Positions 25,601 through 37,055 of a stretch of DNA of 64,000 bases are shown here, one piece after another. The notes below the pieces were generated by a model that was not told where the DNA came from, did not search any database, and saw nothing but the letters and a program-made list of their open reading frames with translations. Made by a program: the position numbers and the translations under genes. This stretch comes from Aedes albopictus (Eukaryota; Arthropoda; Insecta; Diptera; Culicidae), in the NCBI RefSeq assembly GCF_035046485.1, contig NW_026917454.1, forward strand, positions 1 through 64,000, given 5' to 3'. The number at the start of each line of letters is the position of its first letter. Within the stretch, counting starts at the first letter, position 1.

Positions 25601-25918
25601 TTCCTGGAGGAATTCCTCCGGAAATTCCTAGAGTAATTCCTCCAGAAATTTGTGGAGGATTTTTTCCGAAATTTCCTGGAGGAATTTCTCCGGAAGTTCC
25701 TGGAGGATTTCCCTCGGAAATTCCTGGAGGAATTGCCACGGAAATTCCTGGAGGAATTCTCTCGGAAATACATGGAGGAATTCATTCGGAAAATCCTTCG
25801 CAAAATTCCAGGTGGAATTACATCGGAAATTCATGGATAAATTCCTTTGGAAATTTCCAAAGGAATTTCTCCAGGAACTTCCGACAGAATTTCTCCTGGA
25901 ATGTCTGAAGGAATTTCA
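22641..25918. repeat. 12/24-bp minisatellite, left arm
   Basis: Degenerate from 22641 to about 24050, then regular 24-bp units GGAGGAATTCCTTCGGAAAT up to about 25915. Because 12 and 24 are multiples of three, long low-complexity open frames appear on both strands; none looks like a real protein. Confidence 0.9.
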
Positions 25919-27795
25919 AAAAAAAAATCCTTCAGGAATTTCCAAAACAGTTTCTCCAGGAATTTCCGAAAGAATTTCCAAAACAGTTTCTCCAGGAATT
26001 TCCAATGGAATTCCTCCGGGATTTAAAAAAAAATCTTCCAAGAATTTCCGAAGGAATTCCTCCAGGAATTTCCGAAATAATTGATCCACGAATTTCAGAA
26101 GAAATGCATCCAAGAGATTCCGGAGGGATTTCTCCAGGAAATTCCGAAGAAATTCCCCTAAGTATTTCAGAAAGAATTCCTGCAGAAATTTCCAAAGGAA
26201 TTCCTCCATGAATCTTCAAACGAATTCGTCCAGCAATTTCCGAAGGAATGCCTCCCGGAATTTCCGAAAGAATTCCTCCAGGAATTTTTGAAGGAATTCC
26301 TAAAGGAATTTGTAAAGGAATTCCTCCATGAATTTTCGAGGGAATTCCTCTTGGAATTTCCAAAAATAAAATTTTTGGATTTTCCGAAACCTCCAGGAAT
26401 TTCCGAAGGAATTCGTCCAATAATTTCCGAAGAAATTATTCCAGCAATTTCCGCAGGAATTCCTCCTGGAATTTCCAAAGGAAATCGTCCAGTAATTTCC
26501 GAAGGAATTCCTCCAGGAATCATAAAAAGAATTCCTCTAAGAAGTTTAGAATTATTTTTTCCTGGAATGTCCTAAGGAATTCATCCAATGATTTTCTCAG
26601 GAATTTCTCTATAGATTTCTGAAAGAATTCTTCCAGAAATTTCCGGAGGTATTCATCCTAGATTTTTCGAGGGAACTTCCCAAGGAATTTCCGAAGGAAT
26701 TCCTGCAGAAATTTCCGAAGGAATTCCTTCAGGAATTTCCGAACGAATTCCTTCAGGAATTTCCGAAGGAATTCTTCCAGGAATTTGCGAAGGGATTCCT
26801 CCAAGAATTTTGGAAGGAATTCCTTCTGGAATTTTTTAAGGAATTCCGCCAGGATTTTTTGAAGGAATTGCTTCAGGAATTTCCGAAGCAATTCATCCCG
26901 GAATTTCCGAAAGAATTCCTCCAGGAATCTCCACAGGAATCCGTCCAGCAATTTCCGAAGGAATTCCTCCCGGAATTTCTGAAAGAATTACTCCAGAACT
27001 TTCCGAAAGTATTCATCCAAGATTTTTCGAAGGACCTCTCCAAGGAATTTTCGATGGAATTCCTCCAGTAATTTCCGAACGAAGTCCTTCAGGAATTTCC
27101 GATGGGATTTCTCCAGAAATTTCCAATGGAATTCGTTCAGCAATTTCCGATGGAATTCCTTCAGGAATTTCCGAAAGAATTCATCTAGGAATTCCTAAAG
27201 GAATTTCTCCTGGAATTTCCGAAAGAATTCCTCCAGGAATCTTCACAGGAATCCGTCCAGCAATTTCCGAAGGAATTCCTCCCGGAATTTCTGAAAGAAT
27301 TCCTCCAGAACTTTCCGAAAGTATTCATCCAAGATTTTTCGAAGGACCTCTCCAAGGAATTTTCGATGGAATTTCCTCCAGTAATTTCCGAACGAAGTCC
27401 TTCAGGAATTTCCGATGGGATTTCTCCAGAAATTTCCAAAGGAATTCTTCCAGAATTATGGATGGCATTCCTCCAGAAATTTCCAATGGAATTCGTTCAG
27501 CAATTTCCGATGGAATTCCTTCAGGAATTTCCGAAAAAATTCATCTAGGAATTCCTAAAGGAATTTCTCCTGGAATTTCCGAATGAATTCCTCCGGGAAT
27601 CTCCAAAGGAATTCGTCCAGCAATTTCTGAAGGAATTCCTCCCGAAATTTCTGAAAGAATTCCTTCGGAGTTTCCTGGAATCTCCGAAGGAATTCCTGCA
27701 AGAATTTCCAAAAATAATCCAAAAAATACCGAAAAAAATCCTCCACGACTTACCGAAGGAATTCCTTCGGGAAGAATTTCCGAAGGAATTCCTGC
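25919..27795. repeat. 12/24-bp minisatellite, inverted right arm
   Basis: The 24-bp unit now reads GGAATTTCCGAAGGAATTCC, the reverse complement of the left arm. The turning point is an A-rich run at about 25918-25930. Two blocks within this arm (about 26917-27120 and 27217-27440) are nearly the same, pointing to a recent internal duplication of about 300 bp. Confidence 0.9.
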
Positions 27796-28451
27796 ATACA
27801 TTAAAAAATACAAGGATGCAGGAGAATTTTATTTTTACTAGTCAAAAACAGCTCTGATCATCTAAGTTTTTCGGTTAAATTAGAATATAGTTGCTCGGTC
27901 AGGGATGGGGGATGGGGGCACGCCCCCTGCCACCCCCCCCCCTCCCCGGCTGCGCCCTTGTTTGCTTTCGTGGATTGATATTTTTTTGAACAATATTGCT
28001 TACAAAATAGTAGTCAATGAATAAAACAAGGCCAGGTCTTATTTAAAAAAAAAAATCTTTTTCAAGCTCGATGCATACCTGTGCTTTCGTTTTTGCTATC
28101 ATTAAATCTCTCTAAAATGAGTTATAGTTTTATAGGGTATAAATTATTCAAATGAACTCGGATCAATTTGCGGTTTTCGGCAATGTTGTTGAAGATAGAT
28201 TTTCCTATAAACATGGAAAATTTGGTGATGATTCATAACATATACATCGCTACCTAGACTAAAAAACTGAAAACATGTGGTTTCTCCGTATAACTGGATG
28301 GATTTTCCCATACAAACTTCCAGCCCGTTGAGCGCCCCCTTAGACTTGTAAACTTGTCCGATTTCGCTCAAAATTTAACAGTAGTTTCTGAGAGTCAACA
28401 ATAAAATATTTTTGGGGTAAGACTTTAGATTTTAATAGTTTTATGTTTTCC
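27796..28451. other. No gene; includes a G/C homopolymer patch
   Basis: At 27905-27955 there is a patch of G runs followed by C runs, which could be the end of a retroelement or a local hairpin. The rest is AT-rich and unrecognised. Confidence 0.5.
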
Positions 28452-29213
28452 GTATATACTAGGCCTGTCCAGCTTTTCAAAAATGTTCTCTGATTCTCAA
28501 GTCCACCCCCATATTTTGATTGGCATCCTAAAAGAAGTAACTGGTCAAAATTTCAGCCAAATCCGTTGAAATTAAGAGGTGCATCAAATCAATTTTGTGT
28601 TTTTCGACTATTTTTGAACTTCAAAAAATCATAACTACTCTAAAACATGTCAAAACTCAATTCTTTCGGCAGAAATTGAAAGCTATACTTGCCTGCTATA
28701 ACTTCTCCGAACAACGTGTGCCAATAAAATTGAAGAAAACATGTGTAATTATAACATTTGTAATCAGAAAAACCTTAAAAAGTTGATTTTTTGATAGATT
28801 TCGTTCTGGAACACCCTAATATACTTAATAAGTTGGATTTTTCAAAACGGCATCATATTCTCCAATGTTTTTTGGTTATTTGCTTCTTTGACACCAATGC
28901 TGTAGGAGTTGAGTAAAAATTACTAAAATTCGTGAAAGTCAAATGTGGCCTAAAAACTAGAAGTTGCAGCAAACAAGTATAGCTTTCAATTTCTGCCAAA
29001 AGAATTAAGTTTTGACATGTTTTAGTGTAGTTATGATTTTTTGAAGTTCAAAAATAGTCGAAAAACACAAAATTGATTTGATGCACCTCTTAATTTTAAT
29101 GGATTTGGCTGAAATTTTGACCAGTTACTTCTTTTAGGATGCCAATCAAAATATGGGGGTGGACTTGAGAATCAGAGAACATTTTTGAAAAGCTGGACAG
29201 GCCTAGTATATAC
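28452..29213. mobile_element. 762-bp hairpin element
   Basis: The termini GTATATACTAGGCCTGTCC and its reverse complement begin arms of about 250 bp (28452-28702 and 28963-29213) that are imperfect inverted copies, separated by about 260 bp. No coding sequence. This is a foldback or long-TIR MITE of unrecognised family. Confidence 0.85.
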
Positions 29214-29955
29214 ATATACATCGCGTCGGTTTTGTCGGTTTTAGATGTACGGCGGAAATAGGAGTCATATGACAAAGTGGCATGATACCCTATATGTTGA
29301 ACAATCCCGACAGATGTTTCACATTCATTTTTTATTTCTATATATTACTGAAAGTTAAATCGGATAGAATAATCTTATAAAAATAATCTTCCTCGGTATT
29401 TATTCTGTATAAAAATTAAAAAAAATCTCTTATCATAAAAGCCACCAAAATTGTTCAATGAACATTATTAAGATTCTTTCAAGTTTTCCTGCTAGAGTAA
29501 GTAATTCAGGCTCCTCTTGAATTTCTCAAAATATTAAGTCAGTAATTCTGACATGTTTTTTTTAGGAATTTTGTCAACAACTCTGCTCTTTGTGTTGTAT
29601 AAAAAAATCATTTGGGAGTAACGTATGAGGAGTATTTTAATTTATCCTTCCCAAATTATGCCACACGACGGCTGGTCGCGACGATTATGGTCTAACAAAT
29701 CAGCAAAACTTACAATATACCTTTATAGCACATCACCATCACATGTTCCGGCTTGAAAACTTACTTCGCTATTTCTTAAACATTTTGTGTAGAAAATGTG
29801 ACACAACGGAAAAAAAACGTTGAAATATGCTATATTGACCAATACAAATTATCCCCTAGTTCTAGCATCTTTATTACATCCGCGAACTATGCATTTGTTC
29901 CATGTGAGCATAGCGACAAATCTTTTATATTATTTTACCGTTTCATGTTCTTTCC
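29214..29955. other. No gene recognised
   Basis: AT-rich sequence without recognised frames or repeats. Confidence 0.45.
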
Positions 29956-30427
29956 CATCATCCGCACGGGTGCCCACCGCAGGCTAGCCAAGAAACCGTT
30001 AGCTGCTGTTCGATCGCGGTGGCGCGCAATAATTTTGGAAATGTTTTCATACAAATGCCTCTCAATGTAGATTTTTGTATGAAACCCCCTAATATTTATA
30101 TACCATTCGACTCGTTATTAGTTTCTGAGCAAAATGACCGTACATAGTTATATGATGAAACACATTTTTACGGGAGAAATCGTTGTGCAAACACAAAAAA
30201 TTGCGGCATGGGAGCGGTTTTCCTACCAAAAATTTTGGTGTTCTCGAGAGTCCAACTTTTTCAAATTTTGAGTAAAATCAAATATTTTTTTATGAAAATG
30301 AAGCCCAACATCTCAGCTACAGCGTGATTTGTTTTATATTTCGATATCTCTTTTCGTTAATTTTTAAAAAATCGAAACGTGCGCCGAAGTCGGGTTTTGC
30401 CGGCCCGCCCGGTAAGCTTCCCCTTAA
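29956..30427. repeat. 472-bp dispersed repeat, copy B (inverted)
   Basis: Nearly identical reverse complement of 10862-11333, with the same length. It begins CATCATCCGCACGGG and ends CGGTAAGCTTCCCCTTAA. It sits to the right of the satellite block. Confidence 0.9.
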
Positions 30428-30591
30428 TGCGGTTTGCAAAACCTCTCCGAGAGTGATCCACTTAGCCGAAAGATGCTCTTAAAAAGGTTATCAAGAGGTT
30501 TTGATGTATAAATCAGTTTTATTGCAAGTTTTATAAAATTGGTCATGAAGAGCTCTTGTAGAGCCTAACAAAACTTAAAATGTTACTTGGG
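30428..30591. mobile_element. Possible single end of a CCCAAGTAACA-type element
   Basis: Ends at 30580-30591 with TGTTACTTGGG, matching the right terminus of the small element at 60814-60950. No matching left end is visible, so this is probably truncated by copy B of the 472-bp repeat. Confidence 0.35.
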
Positions 30592-30654
30592 TGGTGTCTA
30601 GCCCTGCGAGGCAGTCGTAATAAGATAAGCACGGAAAGATAAACAAGAGAATGC

Positions 30655-31640
30655 AAGCTGACATCAATTGCGACGTCCACAGCGACTTGCGATCGGAAAC
30701 CCGGTACTGTACGTGGAGCTGCGGATCTGTCAACTCCATCGGGAGCACCCGCATACTTGCCGATATGCTGAAGGACCCCGGGTTCGGATCGTAGCGTTGC
30801 CGGAAATGTGTTGGACAGGATCCATGGTACGTAGAGTTAATCATAACATCTACCAGAGTTGCGACAACACATCATCATAGGAGACCTAAACGTTGAGGTT
30901 GGCCAGGAGGAGGAATTTAGACCGACGATTGGAAAGTTCAGCGCTCATCAGCTGACGAACGTGAATGGCCTAGGACTCATTGAATTCGCCGCCTTCAAGA
31001 ACATGGCCGCCATATCTGGTTACACCTGGAGATCGCCACAGCAGACGGAATCGCAAATTGACCATGTTCTGATTGACGGACGTAACTTCTCCGACATTAG
31101 CGACGCGATGTACGGACCAATTGTGATGCTTACATCGACTCCCACCACTACCTGGTTATAGTCAAACTGCACCTAAAACTTTCCGAAATCAATAAACTCC
31201 GGTACCGGCGCGGCAATCACGACGGTACTATTTTGAGTGACTGAAGAAACCGGACCTTGCCTCAGCATACGACCAGGATCTCGAAGCAGCGTTGCCAGCC
31301 TAGTGCACCATCGATCGGGTACGTGGAACGAATGGTTCAGCGAGGAATGCTGAACGATTTTAAGCGCGGACGGTAATGCTGCAGCAAGGAACCCGCCAGA
31401 ACGTAGAGCGTTACCGACAGAAGCGGAAACAGCAGACACACCTCTTTCGGCAGGAGGAACGCTACATGGATGAAGCAGAGTGCAAGGGAATGTAATGGCT
31501 GTGCCGTTCCCTAGAAACACAGAAGATCTACCAGTAGCTCAAGGGCTTCGTGTCGTGAGCCGAGTTCTGCAGGGATAAAGACGGACGAACGTGAGATCAT
31601 CGAAAGGTGGAAGCAGCGCTTTGATAAGCACTTACGGTTA
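30655..31640 (+). pseudogene. LINE ORF2 endonuclease region, decayed
   Basis: Broken frames read in order as the apurinic-like endonuclease of a non-LTR element. They include a CTWSCGSVNSIGSTRILAD stretch near 30700, the GDLNVEVGQ core (about 30880-30905), TWRSPQQTESQIDHVLIDGR (about 31024-31083), a SDHYLVIVKL remnant near 31135-31170 and an EREVIERWKQ remnant near 31590-31620. There are frameshifts, stops and an internal deletion before TWRS. It is non-functional. It may belong to the same LINE type as the 3' half at 51242-53200. Confidence 0.75.
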
Positions 31641-31646
31641 CTGGTT

Positions 31647-31691
31647 GTATGGGCCCATAAACCCTTACATAATTAATGGACAGCCCCTTAA
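31647..31691. mobile_element. Truncated end of a 3-bp-duplication MITE
   Basis: CATAATTAATGGACAGCCCC matches the right terminus of the MITE at 59016-59179. The left end is missing. Confidence 0.45.
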
Positions 31692-31699
31692 AAGTGTTG

Positions 31700-32460
31700 T
31701 AGGATATTTGATGGATCATAGTAGGTAACAGAATAGAGTAGGTAGCTAGAAACCATGATTGTCAATTATTGTACCTCGAGACATTGAATAAAGTGGAAGC
31801 AAACCCTATAGGAGCTACAGTATATAGATAACTGTCGCAATTACGACAGTGCGTTTCAAGTGAAGCGTTCCAGGACGGTTCACACGGCTCAGGATATCTA
31901 TAAAATTTTCCTGAATACGCACAGGAAGTTTAGTAACTCTTGAGTAGTTTGGTGGACTTGAATTATACCAATGGTACGTTGTAATGAAATTCCAAGAATT
32001 AAATTAAGTCATGTATCACACTATCTCCGTTACGAGTGTTGATTTACAAGACTGGGCTTTGGAAGTGTTCAGATGACCCAAGATATCTAAAGAGGTTTTT
32101 TTTTGTCATAGGTATTGACTTGAGCTTCGAAACTCCAGGTAAGCTTCAGTGACTCCAATTGCCCTTGAAAGCCATGGCTTCGTGGCCGGTCGATCCAAGC
32201 ATATAGTCGCATTGTGAGAGGCTACAAGGACAGATCTGCGGAACAGTTTGTATCAATATATCAAAAAAGGGTACTGTCAGAATCAGCTGAGTACATTTTG
32301 AGCTTCAGGATAGTCAGGCCTACCTGGAGTATCCAATTAGTACATCGCAATTGCACTATTAAAGCTCCTATAGGTTCATGAATTATAATAGGGTCATGTA
32401 ACGCCACCGTTTACCTCAAAATCATCCATAATGTTGAATTCATCTATGATTGGATCCGTT
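31700..32460. repeat. Degenerate repeats related to the 152-bp arrays
   Basis: Blocks such as CAGGATATCTATAA, AAGATATCT and GGAGTATCC recur with surrounding phrases like those at 2845-5765. Spacing is irregular. No gene seen. Confidence 0.45.
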
Positions 32461-32599
32461 GTTGATCGTCCTTCACGAAAATTAGATTGATATGTACCGA
32501 ATACTAAATAACACTCCTACAGTGGTCTTCATCTGTCGAACGGAATACATGAAATGATGTCTTACGTTTGGTGAGGATTTCTATTCTTAAGTTGTTGAC

Positions 32600-33110
32600 G
32601 CACTTCAGTCTGTGCCCCCTTTTATGAAGAGGGCACATGAGGAGTTGTCACCAGCTTCATCTTCCCATATCTTCAATGGAATATGGAGAAGTATTTCGTA
32701 CAGCTGCTTACTACCTTGCTTGAAAAGTTTAGCCAGGAGTTTGTGCTTTTCAGCAACCTTGCTGCCCTTCAGTTCCTTGATAGCCTTTTTAATCTCATTT
32801 GGCGTAGGAGGCTAGACTGCTAGTCCATGCTCTCTCCAACCGAGGAGCTATCTTAGGAAAAATTATCAGCAAGCTATCATAACGGTAGTTGCACATGACA
32901 ACAAACGGCGCTGTTTTTACTCCGCACTCCATTGACGGTTTGGAAAAATTTCCACATACCATTCTGATCCAAACTATTTTTCGCCTCAGCAACGACACTC
33001 TCCTCATACTGCTTCTTCTTTCTGCGGTAAATTATTTTCTCGGCTGCTCTTGCTGCCTTGTATAGTTCTCTATTCTTGATTCTGTTCATAGCTGAGACCC
33101 CAAACATACG
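32600..33110 (-). pseudogene. LINE reverse transcriptase N-terminal fragment
   Basis: On the minus strand, 33107-32877 reads as the basic linker before a LINE reverse transcriptase (RRKKKQYEES, MWKFFQTVNGVR). After a break, 32815-32612 reads as the start of the reverse transcriptase (PPTPNEIKKAIKELKGSK, then a GSKQLYEI block and a KIWEDE block). Frameshifts separate the parts. It is a dead fragment, oriented opposite to the endonuclease piece at 30655. Confidence 0.7.
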
Positions 33111-35290
33111 GTTTAAGATGAACCACCATTTTCTACTTAGAAATTTAGGTTCCTGTTAAGTTGAATATGGTGGTCCATCTTGTCAGCTTGGATTCATTTG
33201 CATGGAAATTGGTCAGTACTTCCTACCAAATTGAGTTATCTAGAATGATTAAAACGAAATGGCATTTCGTGACCTTGACTCTGCGAAGTGTGCAGCAATT
33301 TAACCGTAATCATATTCTAGACATTCGGTAGATGCTACGTATCATCCAAGCAAAAACGTATCCAATTCCCGAAAATGAAGAGCCTCGCCAAGTGGCAATG
33401 TCAACGAAGTAATTATAGGGGAACTTGTGCTATTTTCGGTAGCTCTGTTCTCTTTATCGTATGGTGGTTTTCTGAAGCCTGATGAACTCAAAGTCTGAAA
33501 CTTCCAACCAAACAGAGAACAAAACTGCCGAAAACACTCAAGCCACCCTATTTCATCCCGCCCGAAAAGTCAAACATACGTATCACATCGCTATGGCGTA
33601 TGATGTCGTGTGACGGCATTCGTTCGACCGAATCGAGCTCGGAGCAAAAAAATAAAACGATTCAGTAAGAGACAAAAAAAAAACAAATCGCGTTTCGCGT
33701 TTTTCGAAACTGGATGTTGGTTGTTATTTAGCGAGATGAAATGACTTAACGTTTTGCCGGCCGGTCATTCGTACCCGGTTGTGTGATATTAGTAACTTAG
33801 TTTACGATCGTTTTGTCGGTTGTTGCGTTTGCGTGCTACCAAACTGAATGATCTCATCGTACAGGGCGCCGGCTGTTTGATTTGAATACTCTTTATAACA
33901 GCGTACAGGTGTGGTGTCAAACACACTCAGCTGATTTATATGATTATGAATGAACAGCACTTCAAAAAATCGATAAACCTATGTGTGGTAAATCTGGTTT
34001 ACTTTACTTGCTGCAACAAATTTGATATAATAAAACTAGTGAAACTAGTGATTCCTCTCCATCTGGTCATTAACAGACCCTACTTTAGTCAGTGTTCGTT
34101 TCCAACATCAGACAACCACATCCATTTCATCCATTTCAATGCGTAATAACAGTCGACCGACGACACCCACTACCAGAATCATCATCGGATATAAATAACG
34201 CTCCATCCAAACCGTATTTGTTTACCCTTACTGACCCGATGCGCCAGCCGGAGCTGGAGCCGCCAACAATCATTTCAAATGAGCCATTGAGCGTATTATA
34301 GGCTTTTTCTCTCCCGATGGAAAGATCTCTCTCTGCTTCTGAGGCCTACCGTAATGAGGTGTGAAATAAAATAAAGGTTTAAGGATTTTTTTAGAATTCA
34401 CAAAATAAATAATAGTGAACACGTTTCACTTCAGTTTGATTCAACCAGAATTTCAAATTGAATTGGCTTCTGTTGCGGTGTTTAAATAATTCCATATTGG
34501 AAATCTGCACGTCAAACTAAACCAAAATTCATATTTATACATGAATTTCGATGTCCGGGAACCTATTTTAAAATCAATTCGAAGTTTGAATCTAGCATAT
34601 AAGGGTCGTGAATGCAAATCTCACCTGAGCTGTGGATTTTTTTTTCTAATATCACAAATAATTTACCCATTTATGCATAGGTAGGTATGAACATTCAGTT
34701 GTTTTAAAATTATAAGAATTTAGCAGTTTTGAAAAGTTTCCAATCTACTGTAATGGGCTAAGCGAATTTCTTAAGGAGCGAAGGTGTGAGGATGAAGTGA
34801 AAAGGTTTTCGAATTCTGCATTTCAGGGAACACTTTATTACAATTTATTTTTGTTAATGACATAAGGTTGAAGGATTCGTAATGAATTTATATAATGACG
34901 ATGATTGCCTGCTTCTTGCGGGTCTTCTTGAGCATCAAAAGATAATGTACGTTATATACGGAGTAAACGTGAGCTTACCTTGACCTGTGTACATTCAATC
35001 GATGTCAGGATAAATTATCGATGCATTCGCATAAAATTTTCTTGCAAAAAATCTTCCAAATTATTTTAAATCTGCTAAAATTTAAACTATAATTTCTTCT
35101 CTGATCATATCACTACCAACATGACACTTTTTGTTGGAACGCACACACTCTTAACAAATCCTCTCCTCAACAAATTTCAGTCCGGTGTAGATAATGTGAC
35201 ACAATTCATGTTCATCATCTTTCAGACATTATCGCCGTTAATGGATTTGTTGTCATTTTAAGATCCCGCACTTTCCTGAAAGTGAGTATC
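33111..35290. other. No gene recognised
   Basis: About 2.2 kb of mostly AT-rich sequence. A less AT-rich part at about 33540-33900 and a frame at 34092-34301 rich in P and S match nothing I know. No repeat architecture seen. Confidence 0.4.
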
Positions 35291-35293
35291 TAA

Positions 35294-35451
35294 GGGGTGA
35301 TACACAAATTATGTCACGCAAAAATCGACCTTTTTTAATGCCCCCTATGTCACACTTTTTGTATGGGGCCTCAATAGTTTTTGTATGGATTGTCACGTTC
35401 AGCAAAACCCCCCTCCCCCCTAGGAGCGTGACGTAATTTGTGTACGGCCCC
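35294..35451. mobile_element. MITE with TAA target duplication
   Basis: Terminal inverted repeats run GGGGTGATACACAAATTATG on the left and end ACGTAATTTGTGTACGGCCCC on the right, flanked by TAA at 35291-35293 and 35452-35454. The length is 158 bp. It belongs with the copies at 53537 and 59016 (shared core TTACGTCACGC, TTTTTGTATGG and a C-rich run). Confidence 0.9.
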
Positions 35452-35535
35452 TAAATAGTAAAAATATGGAACTCAAGATTACAATTCTTCTTCAAAATAA
35501 AAACGTATAATGAAACGAAGCACGTGTTATTGTGT

Positions 35536-35555
35536 CACACACACACACACACACT
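35536..35555. repeat. CA microsatellite
   Basis: A short (CA)n run of about 20 bases. Confidence 0.9.
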
Positions 35556-37055
35556 GTCAAACAGTTCTGGAAATAAATAGCTGTTCAATGATTGATTCGA
35601 AAAATATCATGAAGAAGAAGTTTAAAATATACTGCTGACTTCTTCAACCTTATGGCTAGTTTCCACTTGATAAGTACTGTGTAAAAGGATAGGACAAGTA
35701 ATGCTCACGTAAAACTTTTGCAATCAAAATTACTTAGGCGTTCGCAGTTGATAAGTAATTCACAGCCAGAAAGATTTGCCAACAGGTGGCACTGTCATGC
35801 GATGCTGTCAGTCATGTTGTTGATTTTCCGTACGGAATAATATGTCGATGTATTATTCCGTGAGTAAAAGGGACATTTCTCTTTCTTTGTGTTTCTCCTT
35901 TCGCGCCTGCGCGTTCACAGTGTGCATTAGTATTTAGCCGTGTCGCTCTATAATGTGTGCTCCGTCGTCCCTCAGCATGGCTGCATCTGAACACGAGATT
36001 GAATTTCTTGAGGTTGAATAATTTGCCGTTACGTAGTTTAAAAATTTATAAAGACACCCCAAAACTGAATTGTTTATATAAAGATCGACTATTGAAAAAA
36101 GTAAATAGCATTTGAGTTTAGCTGATGAGGACTGAGGAGACAATGATTCTAAAAACTGTTGCATCATAATCATTTCATTTCGTTTGTTGAATAAAATGTT
36201 CTATGGTGCAAGGGAACCATGAGAAGTAAAGACTGTATTCGATGAAATTTGGACACAAAATCAAATATTTTTTTGATCAGGAATAATATATAATGTGTAG
36301 CTAATACCATAACAATGACAACAAATTCAGTTTGGTATTGGCGCAGATATTGTTAATATCATAAAATAAGATTTTAGCAAATTTTTCCATCCGTTTTAAA
36401 AATTGTAAAGGCTATAATTTTGATGTAACTCGTCAAGACGTCTGAAAATTTGACTCGAAGTTCTTAACAGAGTATCAATAAACTGGTAAAAAAAAATCTT
36501 AAAATCGGTTCAATACGTTTTTCTAGTATTCAAAACTCAAATCGCTTCAAGGCATATTTTAGGTACATTTTAACCATTTTATTCCGTGTGTACTATTTTG
36601 TTTGTACAACTGTCATGACTGTTCCGATTTTTATTAGCATTTGAAACTGTAAAACCATTATAAAAACTGTTCTTAGCCAAACTGCTTGAAAACTTTTCAA
36701 GTTATAACTGTGTGAATGTCACGATACAAAAAAAAAAAAACATTTTTGCTTATTGTGACTTTGTGCCACATATACGACGGCTATAACTTTATTACGGCTA
36801 GATTTCTACATGTATACTTTTCATACAGAACAGTTTTGATTGAAATCGGTTCAATATTTTTGAATCTAGAGCAAGATCTAGAGCTATAACGGCGAAGAAG
36901 TGATATTTTTTAAAACGTTCGTTTGCTCAAACTTCTCAAATGGCAAAATTCTTGTTTCAACGATATCTCCACCAATATTCAAACGATTTTGATGAAATTT
37001 GTATAGTATTAGCTTAACGTAATACACTATTCCTGGTAAATGGTCATTTACCATT
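35556..37055. other. No gene recognised
   Basis: AT-rich intergenic DNA with no recognisable frame or array. Confidence 0.45.

Noticed and set aside
24158..27813. Long low-complexity frames on both strands (up to 203 residues)
   Set aside because: Unit lengths of 12 and 24 bp keep frames open automatically; the proteins are repeats of GGIPSEIP or EEFLRKF types without any domain.
29798..30070. 90-codon frame entering copy B of the 472-bp repeat
   Set aside because: Half of it lies in the dispersed repeat; no domain is seen.
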